Assembly (NCBI GenBank): GCA_050249235.1
Contig: JBFWQW010000005.1
Location: 4,825-68,824 of the forward strand
Direction of reading: 5' to 3'
DNA length: 64,000 bases
Source of the DNA: JAEKLB01 sp050249235
GTDB taxonomy: Bacteria; Actinomycetota; Acidimicrobiia; Acidimicrobiales; CADCSY01
Shown: positions 31,533-40,351 of the stretch, piece by piece
Position numbering within the stretch: the stretch's first letter is position 1
Layout: each line of letters opens with the position of its first letter
Made by a program: the position numbers and the translations under genes
Notes under the pieces: generated by a model
Database searches by the model: none
Told to the model about the DNA's origin: nothing
What the model saw: the letters and a program-made list of their open reading frames with translations, nothing else

Positions 31533-32252
31533 ATGGCGCCGATGACCGACGCCCGACGCCCGGCCCGTGTCCTGCACACGAGCGACGTCCACCTCGCCCT
31601 GCCCGGGTCGCGCGAGGAGGTCGCCTTCCGGGCCGCGCTGGCCCTGGCCGGCGAGCTCGACGTCGACGCCGTGCTCATCGCCGGCGACCTGTTCGACCAC
31701 GCCCGCGTCCCCGACGCCGTGCTCGACCTCGCCGCCGACGAGCTCGGGCGGCTGGGCCGGCCGGTCGTGCTGCTCCCGGGCAACCACGACGTGCTCGACG
31801 CCCGCTCCGTCCACGGGCGCTTCGAGGTGGCCCGGCGTTGCGCCAACGTGCAGCTCCTCGACGACCCCGAAGGCTCCACCGTCGACGTGCCGGGAACCGA
31901 CATCGTCGTGTGGGGGCGGGGCATGGTCGAGCACGAGCCGCGGTACCGGCCCCTTGCCGGGCTCCCCGCCCGCCGGCCCGATGCCTGGTGCATCGCCGCC
32001 GCCCACGGGTTGATCGTCGACGACGAGCGCAGCGGCCGGTCGTCGACGATCCTCCCCGACGACCTCGACGTCGACTGGGACTACGTGGCCCTCGGTCACA
32101 TCCACCAGCACCGCGTCGTCAGCGCGCCCCGGACGGTCGCCTGCTATCCCGGCGCCACCGCGTCGTCACGCGACGGGGCGCCCGGCGTGGTGCTCGTCGA
32201 GCTCCACCCCGGCCGGCCGGTCGAGCTCACCTGGACCACCCTCGCCCCCTGA
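31533..32252 (+). CDS. Metallophosphoesterase, Mre11/SbcD-like nuclease or phosphatase
   Basis: 239 aa. Calcineurin-like two-metal site: HTSDVHLAL (DxH), AGDLFDHARVP (GDxxD), LLPGNHDVLDARS (GNHD), IAAAHG and LGHIHQHRVV (GHxH). This set matches the core of Mre11/SbcD, but the protein is shorter and there is no SbcC-like ATPase neighbour, so phosphodiesterase is safer. ATG 31533 or 31542. It ends at the strong hairpin at 32270. Confidence 0.85.
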   Translation: MAPMTDARRPARVLHTSDVHLALPGSREEVAFRAALALAGELDVDAVLIAGDLFDHARVPDAVLDLAADELGRLGRPVVLLPGNHDVLDARSVHGRFEVARRCANVQLLDDPEGSTVDVPGTDIVVWGRGMVEHEPRYRPLAGLPARRPDAWCIAAAHGLIVDDERSGRSSTILPDDLDVDWDYVALGHIHQHRVVSAPRTVACYPGATASSRDGAPGVVLVELHPGRPVELTWTTLAP

Positions 32253-32269
32253 CCCTGGCCGGGCGCGGA

Positions 32270-32297
32270 GGAGGGCCACCCGCCCGGGTGGCCCTCC
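32270..32297. terminator. Bidirectional hairpin terminator
   Basis: 13-bp perfect stem (GGAGGGCCACCCG / CGGGTGGCCCTCC) with a two-base loop between convergent stops of the metallophosphoesterase and the binding lipoprotein. Confidence 0.75.
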
Positions 32298-32337
32298 CTC
32301 GTCGGTCTCCTGAGCCGGGACCCGCCCGGCAACGGTC

Positions 32338-33936
32338 CTACTTCTTGATGTAGACCTTCGTCGGGTCCGGGTAGAGGGCGCCGAGCTGGTTCGGCTTCCA
32401 CGTGATGTCGCCGATTCGGTCGCCGTTCCACACCTGCGACGCCGTGGTGTGGATGCCCCAGACGCCGAGGGCGTTGTCGCTCAGGTACTTGCTGATCTTC
32501 GACCAGAGCGCGACCGCCTCCTTGCTGCCGGGATCGAGGGCACGGAGGTCGTTCACCATCTTCGTGAACGCCGGGTCCTGCGGGTCGCAGGTGTTGCCGA
32601 CGCTGCCGGGCATGAAGTTGCGGGTGATCTTGTCGGTCCAGAACCGGGTCTGGGGAGTGACGGTCATCGCCATCTTCCCGTCGATGTAGTAGTCCTGCAC
32701 GACGTTCGGCGAGGCCTCGAGCTTGAGCGTGATGCCCGCCTTGGCCCACTGCTGCTGCAGGAGCTCGTGGGCCTGGTTGGCGGTGCCGCCGGCCGTCGAC
32801 GTGACGAGCGACAGCTCGAGGTTCGCGTGCCCTGCATCGGCCAGGAGCTTCTTGGCCTTGTCGAGGTCGTACTCGTAGACGTCGTCGAGGCTGTCGTCGT
32901 GGTACGGGCTGCTCGAGCCGAAGAACTGCGACATCGGCTCGCCCTTGCCGTCGGCCAGGACCTGGTTCAGGGCGTCCTTGTCGGTCGCGAAGTTGAGGGC
33001 CTGGCGGACGCGGACGTCGCCGAGGGCCGGGTACTTCTTGCACTGGAGCCCGACCCAGAGCACCGCGTCCGGGTTGGCGATCGTCCGCGTCTCGAGCCCG
33101 ACGCCCTGGACCTGGGTGAGCCCGGCGTTGGAGATCGGACTCGCGTCGATCGTCTTGGTGCGCAGGGCGTTGATCGTCGAGGTCTCGCTGGCCGTGTCGA
33201 TGATCTCGACGCCGGCCAGTCGCACGTCGTCGGCGCCGTAGTAGCCGTCCCACTTGGCGAGCTTCAGGAGCTGCTGCGAGCGGCTCTCGAACTTGAAGGC
33301 GCCGGCACCGACCGGCGCGGTGTTGAAGTCCTTGCCGGCCGCAACCGCCGCCGGCGAGATCGGCGCGGTCTCGTGGTGGGCGAGGAGGTTGTAGAAGGCG
33401 CCCGCGATCGGCTGGCTCAGGTTGATCGTGAACACCGTCGGGCTGGTCACGTCGATCGACGAGATGAGCGAGAGCTCGGCCGTCCGCATCGAGCGGGCCT
33501 GGTTGGCGGTCTTGTTGCGCAGGATCGAGAACTTGGCCGCCTCCGCGTCGAGCGCGGTGCCGTCCTGGAAGGTCAGACCCGACCGGAGCTCGACCCTGAT
33601 GGTCGACGGGTTCACGATCGTGGCCTTCTCGGCCAGGCCGGGCTCGTAGGTGCCGTCCTCGAGCTGGTGGAGGAGCGAGTCGGTGAACATGGCATGGATC
33701 CAGAACTCGGTCGGCGCGTTGGCCTGGATCGGATCGAGCTTCAGCTCGGGTTGGACCAGCGCGTACGCCAGCCGCAGGACCCCGGCGGGATCGACGTCGG
33801 CCGACTCGGCCTCGTCGGCGTCGGGCCCGTCGTCGTCGTCACCCCCGCACGACGCGAGGAGCAACACCGCGGCCAACAGTGCGGCGAGGATGCCGAAGCT
33901 CCTCCTCGCGCGCGTATGCACGAATCCATCGATCAC
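32338..33936 (-). CDS. Peptide/nickel-type ABC transporter substrate-binding lipoprotein
   Basis: 532 aa, SBP_bac_5 family. Lipoprotein signal: RRSFGILAALLAAVLLLASCGG, with the lipobox Cys near residue 30, then an Asp/Glu-rich linker. Fold markers: LRSGLTFQDGTALDAEAAKFSI, TSPTVFTINLSQPIAGAFYNLLA, GAGAFKFES, YPALGDVRVRQALNFATDKDALNQVL. It would bind oligopeptides or other small ligands outside the membrane. No permease or ATPase genes of this system are nearby, so it is an orphan here. GTG start follows a run of G. A TACGGT box (minus, 33990-33995) is a possible promoter. Confidence 0.9.
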   Translation of the reverse strand: MIDGFVHTRARRSFGILAALLAAVLLLASCGGDDDDGPDADEAESADVDPAGVLRLAYALVQPELKLDPIQANAPTEFWIHAMFTDSLLHQLEDGTYEPGLAEKATIVNPSTIRVELRSGLTFQDGTALDAEAAKFSILRNKTANQARSMRTAELSLISSIDVTSPTVFTINLSQPIAGAFYNLLAHHETAPISPAAVAAGKDFNTAPVGAGAFKFESRSQQLLKLAKWDGYYGADDVRLAGVEIIDTASETSTINALRTKTIDASPISNAGLTQVQGVGLETRTIANPDAVLWVGLQCKKYPALGDVRVRQALNFATDKDALNQVLADGKGEPMSQFFGSSSPYHDDSLDDVYEYDLDKAKKLLADAGHANLELSLVTSTAGGTANQAHELLQQQWAKAGITLKLEASPNVVQDYYIDGKMAMTVTPQTRFWTDKITRNFMPGSVGNTCDPQDPAFTKMVNDLRALDPGSKEAVALWSKISKYLSDNALGVWGIHTTASQVWNGDRIGDITWKPNQLGALYPDPTKVYIKK

Positions 33937-34024
33937 GTCCGGACCCCCCCTGGTCGTCGGCGTGCGACGCGCGCCGTCTGCGAACTGACACCGTACGAAA
34001 CCACGATTTCAATCGGCGGTGCAA

Positions 34025-34108
34025 GCGCGGCGCACGGAACGACCAGCGCGGCGCACGGAACGACCAGCGCGGCGCACGGAACGACCAGCGCGGCGCACGG
34101 AACGACCA
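34025..34108. repeat. Tandem array, four exact 21-bp copies
   Basis: Four identical 21-base copies (unit begins GCGCGGCGCACGG) followed by a partial copy with a 3-base insertion to about 34125. It lies in the divergent gap between the binding lipoprotein and the thioesterase-like gene, ending 45 bases before the predicted start of transcription. Confidence 0.95.
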
Positions 34109-34140
34109 GCGCGGCGGCGCACGGGGGAAGACCGCCGACC

Positions 34141-34146
34141 TACGGT
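34141..34146 (+). promoter_or_regulatory. -10 box (TACGGT) of a probable leaderless mRNA
   Basis: TACGGT, then CGGGCC and ATG 34153. No -35 hexamer is seen; the 21-bp array lies upstream instead. Confidence 0.5.
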
Positions 34147-34152
34147 CGGGCC

Positions 34153-34584
34153 ATGCACGAGGACGAGTACACGCTCATCGAGGACGTGGCGGGTCCGGCC
34201 AAGGAGCAGGCCGGCCACCACCTCGTCGACTACGAGACCGGGATGCTGCTCTCGACCTTCTGGTCCGCCTACCTGGCCCGGGTGCGGGCCGGCACGGCCC
34301 CGGGCCCGGGGCCGGTGCTGCGCCGGACCACCAACGACTTCCTCGCCGAGGGCTTCTCGGGCCAGTCCTTCCAGCGGGGCATTCGGATGGTGTCCCGCAC
34401 CCGCCGGGGCTGCACCTTCCATGCCGGGCTCTGGCACGCAGACGACGGCCGGATGATCCAGACCTCGGAGATCGTCACCGTGTTCGTGGCCGACGGCAGG
34501 GCCGCCGAGATCCCCGACGACGTCTGGGCCAACGTCGAGGCGCTCGAGGGCCGGACCATCCCCGTGACGGAGCGCACCCCGTGA
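34153..34584 (+). CDS. Hotdog-fold thioesterase-like protein
   Basis: 143 aa, length of single-hotdog acyl-CoA thioesterases. The sequence (HLVDYETGMLLSTFWSAYLARV, GFSGQSFQRGIRMVSRTRRGCTFHAGLWHADDGRMIQTSEIVTVFV) fits the fold: central helix followed by strands. The usual catalytic Asp near the start of the helix is not obvious. First gene of a four-gene plus-strand run; its stop overlaps the aldo/keto reductase GTG (GTGA). Substrate unknown. Confidence 0.65.
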   Translation: MHEDEYTLIEDVAGPAKEQAGHHLVDYETGMLLSTFWSAYLARVRAGTAPGPGPVLRRTTNDFLAEGFSGQSFQRGIRMVSRTRRGCTFHAGLWHADDGRMIQTSEIVTVFVADGRAAEIPDDVWANVEALEGRTIPVTERTP

Positions 34585-35471
34585 CCGGGCCGCTCACCGA
34601 CGACACCGTCGGCACGGTCACGTTCGGCGACATCACCGCCCGGCGCCTGGGCTTCGGCGCCATGCGGGTGTCCGGGGCCCGGAACGCCGACGGCGTCCGC
34701 GACCGGGCCGAGGCCGTCGCCCTCTATCGGGCCGTCTACGACCGGGGCGTCAACTTCGTCGACACCGCCAACATCTACGGCTACGGCGAGTCGGAGGAGA
34801 TCCTCGCCGAGGCGCTGCATCCGTATCCCGACGACCTGTTCATCACCACCAAGGCCGGCTTCAAGCCGGGCAAGATCGAGCCGGGCAAGTCGTCGCTCCC
34901 GCCCCTCGGGCGCCCGGAGCACATCAAGGAGGAGTGCGACAAGAGCCTGGCCCGCCTCCGCCTCGACTGCATCCCCCTCTACCAGGTGCACGTGCCCGAC
35001 CCCGACGTGCCCTACGAGGAGACGGTGGGAGCCTTCGTCGAGCTGCAGCAGGCCGGGAAGGTGCGCCACATCGGCGTCTCCAACGTGAACCTCGAGCAGC
35101 TGGCCCTGGCCCGGTCGCTGTGCGAGGTGGTATCGGTGCAGAACGCCTACAACGTCGCCCGGCGGTCCTCCGAGCCGGTCCTGCGGGCCTGCGAGGACAG
35201 CGGGATCGTCTTCATCCCCCACTCGCCGAACATCCTCGGCGAGGGCGAGGCGGCGACGGCGGTGGCCGAGATCGCCGCCGCCCACGGCGTGTCCACCCAG
35301 CAGGTGGCGGTGGCCTGGCTCCTGGCCCACTCGGCCGCGGCCGCGCCCATACCCGGCACCTCGAAGGTCGCCCACGCCGTCGACAACGTCGACACCGCCT
35401 GGCTGCGGCTGTCCGGCGACGAGCTGGCCCGGCTCGACGCCGCCGGCCGGGCCACCGTGCCGGGGGCCTGA
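34581..35471 (+). CDS. Aldo/keto reductase
   Basis: 296 aa TIM-barrel NADPH oxidoreductase. Catalytic tetrad regions: NFVDTANIYGYGESEEILAEAL (Asp, Tyr), DLFITTKAGF (Lys), YQVHVPDPDVPYEET (His). NADPH-binding end: AAAPIPGTSKVAHAVDNVDTAWL. GTG start overlaps the upstream stop. Likely reduces an aldehyde or ketone produced by the neighbouring enzymes, but the substrate is not readable. Confidence 0.93.
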   Translation: MTGPLTDDTVGTVTFGDITARRLGFGAMRVSGARNADGVRDRAEAVALYRAVYDRGVNFVDTANIYGYGESEEILAEALHPYPDDLFITTKAGFKPGKIEPGKSSLPPLGRPEHIKEECDKSLARLRLDCIPLYQVHVPDPDVPYEETVGAFVELQQAGKVRHIGVSNVNLEQLALARSLCEVVSVQNAYNVARRSSEPVLRACEDSGIVFIPHSPNILGEGEAATAVAEIAAAHGVSTQQVAVAWLLAHSAAAAPIPGTSKVAHAVDNVDTAWLRLSGDELARLDAAGRATVPGA

Positions 35472-35473
35472 CC

Positions 35474-36244
35474 GTGCCAACCATCGGGCTGGCGCCGGGA
35501 ACCGGCTTCGAGATCCACACCCTCGCCGACCTCGACACCTACCTCGGTGCCGTGGCCGACGCCGGCTTCGACGCCGTGTCGCTGGCGCTCACCCAGCTGG
35601 CCGGCGATCCGGTCGGGGCGGCCCGCCTGCTCACCACCCACGGGCTGCGCTGCACCGACGTGCTGTCGATGCGCGTCACCCGGGACGACGACGAGACGAT
35701 GGCTTCGGCCCGGGCCATGGCGCCGGCGGTCGACGCCCTCGGTGCCGACCACGTGCTGGCCATGTTCTGGACCCGCCTCAGCGACGAGTCGCTCGACCGC
35801 CTGGGCCGGTGCGCCGACGTGGCCGGCGCGCCGATCGCCCTGGAGTTCGGACCGGGCGGGGCGGCCGACACGGTCGCCTCCGCCGACCGATTCGTCGACG
35901 CCCTCGGCATCGACCGGGTGAGCGTGCTGGCCGACACCTTCCACTTCTTCCGGGGTGACAGCACCTGGTCGATGCTCGAGTCGGTCCCGCTCGACCACCT
36001 GCCCATCGTCCAGTTCACCGACGCCCTGCCCGCCCTCTCGGACGACTACATGGCCGAGACCACGAACCGGCGGGCGTGGGGCGGCCACGGCGAGCTCGAG
36101 CTCGGCCGGTTCGCGTCGACCCTGCTCGACCGGGGCTGGGACGGCGTCGTCAGCGTCGAGGTGATCTCAGCCGAGCTGCGGCAGCTCCCCGTGGCCGAGT
36201 TCGCCCGCCTCGCCTACGCCACCACCGCCCCCTACTGGACCTGA
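35474..36244 (+). CDS. Sugar phosphate isomerase/epimerase-like TIM-barrel protein
   Basis: 256 aa, AP endonuclease 2/xylose-isomerase-like barrel. Clues: VADAGFDAVSLALTQL, HGLRCTDVLSM, LEFGPGG (metal Glu position), SVLADTFHFFRGD (Asp-His), QFTDALPALSDDYMAE and VSVEVISAELR (metal Glu near the end). Family members isomerise sugars or inositols; no specific substrate can be assigned. It begins 2 bases after the reductase stop. Confidence 0.8.
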   Translation: MPTIGLAPGTGFEIHTLADLDTYLGAVADAGFDAVSLALTQLAGDPVGAARLLTTHGLRCTDVLSMRVTRDDDETMASARAMAPAVDALGADHVLAMFWTRLSDESLDRLGRCADVAGAPIALEFGPGGAADTVASADRFVDALGIDRVSVLADTFHFFRGDSTWSMLESVPLDHLPIVQFTDALPALSDDYMAETTNRRAWGGHGELELGRFASTLLDRGWDGVVSVEVISAELRQLPVAEFARLAYATTAPYWT

Positions 36245-36273
36245 CCCCTCCCCCGTCCGGCGCATCATGGGAT

Positions 36274-37449
36274 GTGCTCGACGACCCCTACGCCCACAAG
36301 GAGGTGGTGCTCCGGGTCGGCGACCGGCGCCTGGCGCTGACGACGTCGCAGGAGCTCTTCTCGGCCCACGCCGTCGACACCGGCACGATCGCCCTCGTGC
36401 GCTCCCTCCGCTCGGCGTCGATCCCGCCGCCGACCCGGGTGCTCGACCTGGGGTGCGGCTACGGGCCGGTCGGGCTGGCGGCCAAGGAGACCTGGCCGGG
36501 CGCGGCCGTCACCGTGGCCGACCGGGACGCGCTCGCCGTCGACTACGCGGCCGCCAACGCCGGGGCCAACGGGCTCGAGGTCGAGGCCGTCGGGTCGGTC
36601 GGCTACGACGAGGTCGGGACCGGCCCCGACCTGGTCGTCTCGAACGTCCCGGGCAAGGCCCCCGACCTGGTGCACCGCGAGCTGCTCGTCGCCCCCCTCG
36701 GAGCGGCCCGCACGGCCGCCGTCGTGGTCGTCGAGCCCCTGGTCGGGAGGGTCGACGAGCTCCTGGCCGGGGCCGGCGCCACCGTGGCGCTCCGCGAGCT
36801 CGGCGCCCGGCACGCCGTCTTCCACTACCACCTGCCGCCGGGCGAGGCGCCCGGCGCCACCGCCGTCGACCGGGGCGTCTACGACCGGGCCGTCGTGCCC
36901 CTCGCCCTGCCCTCCGGCACCGTCGAGGTCCGAACCGTGCACGGGGTCCGGGAATTCGACCAGCTCGGCTACGACACCGAGCTCGGCCTCGAGCTGCTGG
37001 CCGGCATCGCCGCGTCCGACGTGCTCCTCACCAACCCCGGCCAGGGCCACCTCGGCGCCGCCCTGGCCCTCGGCGCCGGGCCGGCGTCCATGCTCGTCGT
37101 CGACCGGGACCTGCTCGCCCTCCGGGCGACCGCCCGCAACCTCGCCGCCCTCGGGGCGGCCCCTACCCCGGCCGTGCGGCACGCCACCAGCCTCGGCGTG
37201 GTGCCGGCCATCGACCTGGCTGTGCTCCCGCTCCGGCCCAAGGAGCCCCGCCCGGTGCTCGTCGCCGCCCTGGCGGGCGCGGCCGCGGCGCTGCGCCCCG
37301 GCGGCCGGGTGATCGTGCTGGGCCGGGCCGCGGCGGTCCGCCGCCTGCTCGTGAACCTCGACCTCGGGACCCTCGCCCTGCGCCGCGGGCGGGAGCTGCG
37401 GGCCCGCGGCCACGCCGCGCTCGAGCTCCTGGCCCGGAGCCGGGCGTGA
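36274..37449 (+). CDS. Two-domain class I methyltransferase (RsmC/RlmG-like)
   Basis: 391 aa from GTG 36274. The first half has the SAM motif VLDLGCGYGPVGLAAKETWPGAAVTVADRD and LALTTSQELFSAHAVDTGT, as in RsmC-type rRNA methyltransferases. Motif IV, normally NPP(F/Y), reads SNVPGKAPD. A second Rossmann-like half (residues about 225-391) has LLTNPGQGHLGAALALGAGPASMLVVDRDLLALRATARNL but no clear catalytic motif. The order differs from RsmC, where the N-terminal half is the inactive one. The target may be RNA or a small molecule. Confidence 0.75.
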   Translation: MLDDPYAHKEVVLRVGDRRLALTTSQELFSAHAVDTGTIALVRSLRSASIPPPTRVLDLGCGYGPVGLAAKETWPGAAVTVADRDALAVDYAAANAGANGLEVEAVGSVGYDEVGTGPDLVVSNVPGKAPDLVHRELLVAPLGAARTAAVVVVEPLVGRVDELLAGAGATVALRELGARHAVFHYHLPPGEAPGATAVDRGVYDRAVVPLALPSGTVEVRTVHGVREFDQLGYDTELGLELLAGIAASDVLLTNPGQGHLGAALALGAGPASMLVVDRDLLALRATARNLAALGAAPTPAVRHATSLGVVPAIDLAVLPLRPKEPRPVLVAALAGAAAALRPGGRVIVLGRAAAVRRLLVNLDLGTLALRRGRELRARGHAALELLARSRA

Positions 37450-37458
37450 CGAGCCGGC

Positions 37459-38298
37459 TCAGCTGGCCGGCTGGGGCCGCCAGTCGGGGTAGACGCCCCG
37501 CTCGATGGCGAGGTTCTGGGCGCTGACCTCGCCCCGCTGCAGCTCGTCGGCCTCGGGCGACGTGAGCAGCCAGGCCACGGCGGCACCGACGGCGGCCGGC
37601 GGCGCGGCCCAGCTCGGATCGAACCCGAACTCCTCGACGTCGAGCGAGTTCCGCTCCGTCAGCACGAAGCCGGGCTCGACGTTGAAGGCCCGGATGCCCT
37701 TGTCGCCGTACTCGGCCTGGAGGCTGCCGACCAGCGTGTGGCCGGCGGCCTTGCCGATGCGGTAGCCGAGGCCCGGCCGGGGGCTCTGCGGGTAGAAGTT
37801 GTAGCCGGCGCCCGAGCTGATGGTGACGAAGGTGCCGCTGCCCCGCTCGATCATGCCGGGCAGGAGCATCTGGGCGATCCGGATGGGCGCCACACCATGG
37901 GCCTCGAGGAAGAGGCGGTACTGGTCGACCGGCGTGTCGAGGATCGTGTCCATGAGGCCGGGGCCGATGTGGCGGCCGTTGTTCACCACGACGTCGACCG
38001 TGCCCCACTCGTCGAGCAGCTTCTGGGTGGCCGACTCGACGAGGCTCATGTCGGTGAGGTCCATGCGCAGCGGGAGCGCCTGCTGCCCGGCCGCCTCGAC
38101 GAGCTCGGCCGTCTCCTCGACGCTGCCCGGCAGCGGCCGGGTGTCGACCTTGTGGACGGTCTGGGTGTGCTCGGGCGTGGGATCGCCCTTGCTCACGGTC
38201 CGCGCCGCCAGCGCGACGTCGAACCCCGCCTCGGCGAGCGCGATCGAGATGGCCTTCCCGATCCCCCGGCTCGCGCCCGTCACCAGTGCCTTCGGCAT
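37459..38298 (-). CDS. Short-chain dehydrogenase/reductase
   Basis: 279 aa. NAD(P)-binding MPKALVTGASRGIGKAISIALAEAGFDVALAART; DVVVNNGRHIG (NNAG variant); catalytic Ser in FVTISSGAGYNFYP and YRIGK (Tyr-x-x-x-Lys). Arg in the first turn and ART after the second strand favour NADP(H). An insert (GDPTPEHTQTVHKVDTRPLPGS) after the cofactor site is not typical. Ribosome site GGGGAGG upstream; a TAGGGT box about 35 bases upstream of the ATG is a leadered promoter candidate. Convergent with the methyltransferase, 9 bases apart. Confidence 0.9.
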   Translation of the reverse strand: MPKALVTGASRGIGKAISIALAEAGFDVALAARTVSKGDPTPEHTQTVHKVDTRPLPGSVEETAELVEAAGQQALPLRMDLTDMSLVESATQKLLDEWGTVDVVVNNGRHIGPGLMDTILDTPVDQYRLFLEAHGVAPIRIAQMLLPGMIERGSGTFVTISSGAGYNFYPQSPRPGLGYRIGKAAGHTLVGSLQAEYGDKGIRAFNVEPGFVLTERNSLDVEEFGFDPSWAAPPAAVGAAVAWLLTSPEADELQRGEVSAQNLAIERGVYPDWRPQPAS

Positions 38299-38379
38299 GT
38301 CTGCGACCTCCCCTCGTGGTGCCGGCGACCCTAGTGGTCCGTCGCCGGCCTCTTCCCGCCGCCGGCCGGGGGGAGGCGC

Positions 38380-39237
38380 TCAGTCCTGGTGGGGCGGGGG
38401 CTGCTTCTCGGCCTCGAGCCAGGCCGGCAGGACCCGGGGCGGGCGGCTCGAGCTGTAGAGCACCTCCTGGGTCAGCGATGCCAGCAGGCTGCCGTCACGG
38501 TCGAAGAAGGAGCCTCCGTACAGACCCCGGCCCTGATTGGCGGCGATCGTCACCAGATCCATGAGCACCCAGTCGTCCATGTCGACCGGGCGGTGGAACC
38601 AGAACCCGTGGTCGAGGCTGGGCCCACCGGCGTCGCCCGTCCCCGGCCGGGACGGCAGGCCGGTGTAGAGGTCGGAGAAGTGCACGAGCACGCAGGCGTG
38701 GAGCAGGGGATCGTCGCCGACCGGCGCGATGGCCCGGCCCCAGGCCCGGTTGGGCACGCTCGAGCCGAACCCCGTCCCGACGTTGCGGACGTCGACCGCG
38801 GAGGAGTGCCGGAAGGGCATCCCGGTCTCGGTCTCCAGATCCTCGGGGAGGGGCACCCCGTCCGGGAAGGTGGCGGCCGCCAGGTCGGGGCCTTCCTCGG
38901 GCACGTGGAACGACGCCGACATCGTGAAGATCGCCCGGTCCCGCTGCGAGACGACCACCCGGCGGGCCGAGAACGAACGGCCGTCGGTGTCCCGCTCGAC
39001 CCGAAGCTCCATGGGTTCGACCGACGAGCCGGGCCGCAGGAAGTAGGCGTGCAGCGAGTGGGGGTGGCGGTCGGGGTCGACCGTGAGGCCGGCGGCCCGC
39101 AGGGCCAGCGCCAGCGGCACCCCGCCGAAGAGGCCGGTGAACCGAGGGTCGGGCGGTGGGTCGAAGTGGCGGAAGGCGTCGTTGCCGACGGGCTCGAGCG
39201 CGAACAGCTCGTCGATCGACGTGGCGGCCTCGGTCAC
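38380..39237 (-). CDS. Acyl-CoA thioesterase II (TesB-like)
   Basis: 285 aa, double hotdog. Hydrolyses acyl-CoA to free acid and CoA. Family landmarks: FTGLFGGVPLALALRAAGLTVDPDRHPHSLHAYFLRPG, SFSARRVVVSQRDRAIFTMSASFHVPEEG, PSLDHGFWFHRPVDMDDWVLMDL and GGSFFDRDGSLLASLTQEVLY (positions of the catalytic Asp, Thr/Ser and Gln). GTG start is 6 bases after TAGGGT: probable leaderless mRNA. May release or balance CoA in the surrounding acyl-CoA catabolism. Confidence 0.92.
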   Translation of the reverse strand: MTEAATSIDELFALEPVGNDAFRHFDPPPDPRFTGLFGGVPLALALRAAGLTVDPDRHPHSLHAYFLRPGSSVEPMELRVERDTDGRSFSARRVVVSQRDRAIFTMSASFHVPEEGPDLAAATFPDGVPLPEDLETETGMPFRHSSAVDVRNVGTGFGSSVPNRAWGRAIAPVGDDPLLHACVLVHFSDLYTGLPSRPGTGDAGGPSLDHGFWFHRPVDMDDWVLMDLVTIAANQGRGLYGGSFFDRDGSLLASLTQEVLYSSSRPPRVLPAWLEAEKQPPPHQD

Positions 39238-39243
39238 CGCCGG

Positions 39244-39249
39244 ACCCTA
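39244..39249 (-). promoter_or_regulatory. -10 box (TAGGGT) of a probable leaderless mRNA
   Basis: Minus strand TAGGGT, CCGGCG, then the GTG of the thioesterase gene. Confidence 0.5.
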
Positions 39250-39274
39250 GCGACGCCCCCCCGAGGCCCCTCTG

Positions 39275-40144
39275 CTACCACGCCCCGAAGGGGGTCTCCG
39301 TGAAGCGGAAGAGGACGCCCTGGGCGTCGGCCGGGTCGACCGTCACCTGGCCGTCGGCGGGGCGCTCGACCCGGATCCCCTTCGAGGCCAGGTGGTCGGC
39401 GGCGGCACCGGCGTCGACCACCTCGAAGGTGACGGCGTGGACGATCTCGCCGTTGCGCTCGAGCTCACGGCCGGCGTCGCTGCCGGTGTCGAGGGGCTGG
39501 GCCACCTCGAGGCTCACGGTCGGGCTCAGCGTCACGAACGCCGACGACGTGCCGAACGGCGTGGCCGCCACCTCGTGGCCCACCGTGGCCCGGAAGGCCT
39601 CGAGCATCGGCGGCACCCGGCCGGCCCGGTCGGCGGTGACCACCGTGACCCACGCCGGGCCGCGGAGCCCGAGGGGGTGCTCGTCCCGCCAGAACGACGA
39701 GGTCCAGCCCTCGGCCCACCTCGGGTCCGTCTCGATCCGGGGGTTCCAGAGCTCGTAGAGGCCGGGGAAGTCGCGGGGCCGGGTCCAGATCTCGTCGCCG
39801 AGGCCCTGCACCTCGCCACCCAGGGCGCCGGTGAGGCGGCGGCCGAGGGAGGCGAAGTGGTCGAGGAAGTCCTGCGGGTCGTCGAGGTGCACGGCCAGCG
39901 AGTGGAGGTGGGGACCGACCCGCTCTCGGAACTTGCCGACCGCGGTGGGCACGTCGGGCAGCGGGCTGAGGGGCATGAGGACGACGTCGCCGATCGTCTG
40001 GAGCGCCAGCCGCGAGCCCAGGACCTCGCTGCGCTGGAAGACGATCGGGGCGAACACGTCGGCGTACCAGTCGACGGCGGCGTCGACGTCGTCGACCACG
40101 TGGGTGATGTGGAACACGTCACCGATCTCGAACACGTTCCCCAC
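39275..40144 (-). CDS. VOC/glyoxalase-fold protein
   Basis: 289 aa with two vicinal-oxygen-chelate-like halves (FHITHVVDDVDAAVDWYADVFAPIVF at the start; EIVHAVTFEVVDAGAAADHLASKGIRVER near residue 235). The metal ligand pattern is plausible: His in ITHVV, His in LHSLAVHL, Glu in LYELWNP. The family includes dioxygenases, epimerases and lyases, so no reaction can be given. It sits among catabolic genes, transcribed away from the esterase terminator. Confidence 0.8.
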   Translation of the reverse strand: MGNVFEIGDVFHITHVVDDVDAAVDWYADVFAPIVFQRSEVLGSRLALQTIGDVVLMPLSPLPDVPTAVGKFRERVGPHLHSLAVHLDDPQDFLDHFASLGRRLTGALGGEVQGLGDEIWTRPRDFPGLYELWNPRIETDPRWAEGWTSSFWRDEHPLGLRGPAWVTVVTADRAGRVPPMLEAFRATVGHEVAATPFGTSSAFVTLSPTVSLEVAQPLDTGSDAGRELERNGEIVHAVTFEVVDAGAAADHLASKGIRVERPADGQVTVDPADAQGVLFRFTETPFGAW

Positions 40145-40259
40145 CTCCCGGCCGGCGCCCCGCGGCGCCGCGCCCGGCCGGGCACGCTACGTGCCGCCCA
40201 CCACCTCGATGTCTCGCCCGCCCGCCCCCACCTGGACGCGCCGCCCGCCGGCCCTCCCT

Positions 40260-40310
40260 CGAACTCGGTGCGTTCGTCGCCGCTCAGGGGCGACCAGCGC
40301 ACCGAGTTCG
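40260..40310 (-). terminator. Large hairpin downstream of the carboxylesterase
   Basis: 13-bp perfect outer arms CGAACTCGGTGCG / CGCACCGAGTTCG, 3-base symmetric bulge, then a 6-bp inner stem GTCGCC / GGCGAC with 7-base loop. It follows the esterase stop by 42 bases. Its outer arm resembles motifs near other gene ends here. Confidence 0.65.
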
Positions 40311-40351
40311 GGTTCTGGTCGGTTCTGATCGGATCCCGGTGGACGGGAGAG

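Noticed and set aside
30450..32111. Extension of the alpha/beta hydrolase to 553 codons
   Set aside because: The extra N-terminal 240 codons are antisense to the metallophosphoesterase and have no domain; GTG 31391 fits the hydrolase fold.
32338..33936. Binding lipoprotein considered as part of a complete ABC importer
   Set aside because: No permease or ATPase genes lie on either side, so only the orphan binding protein is reported.
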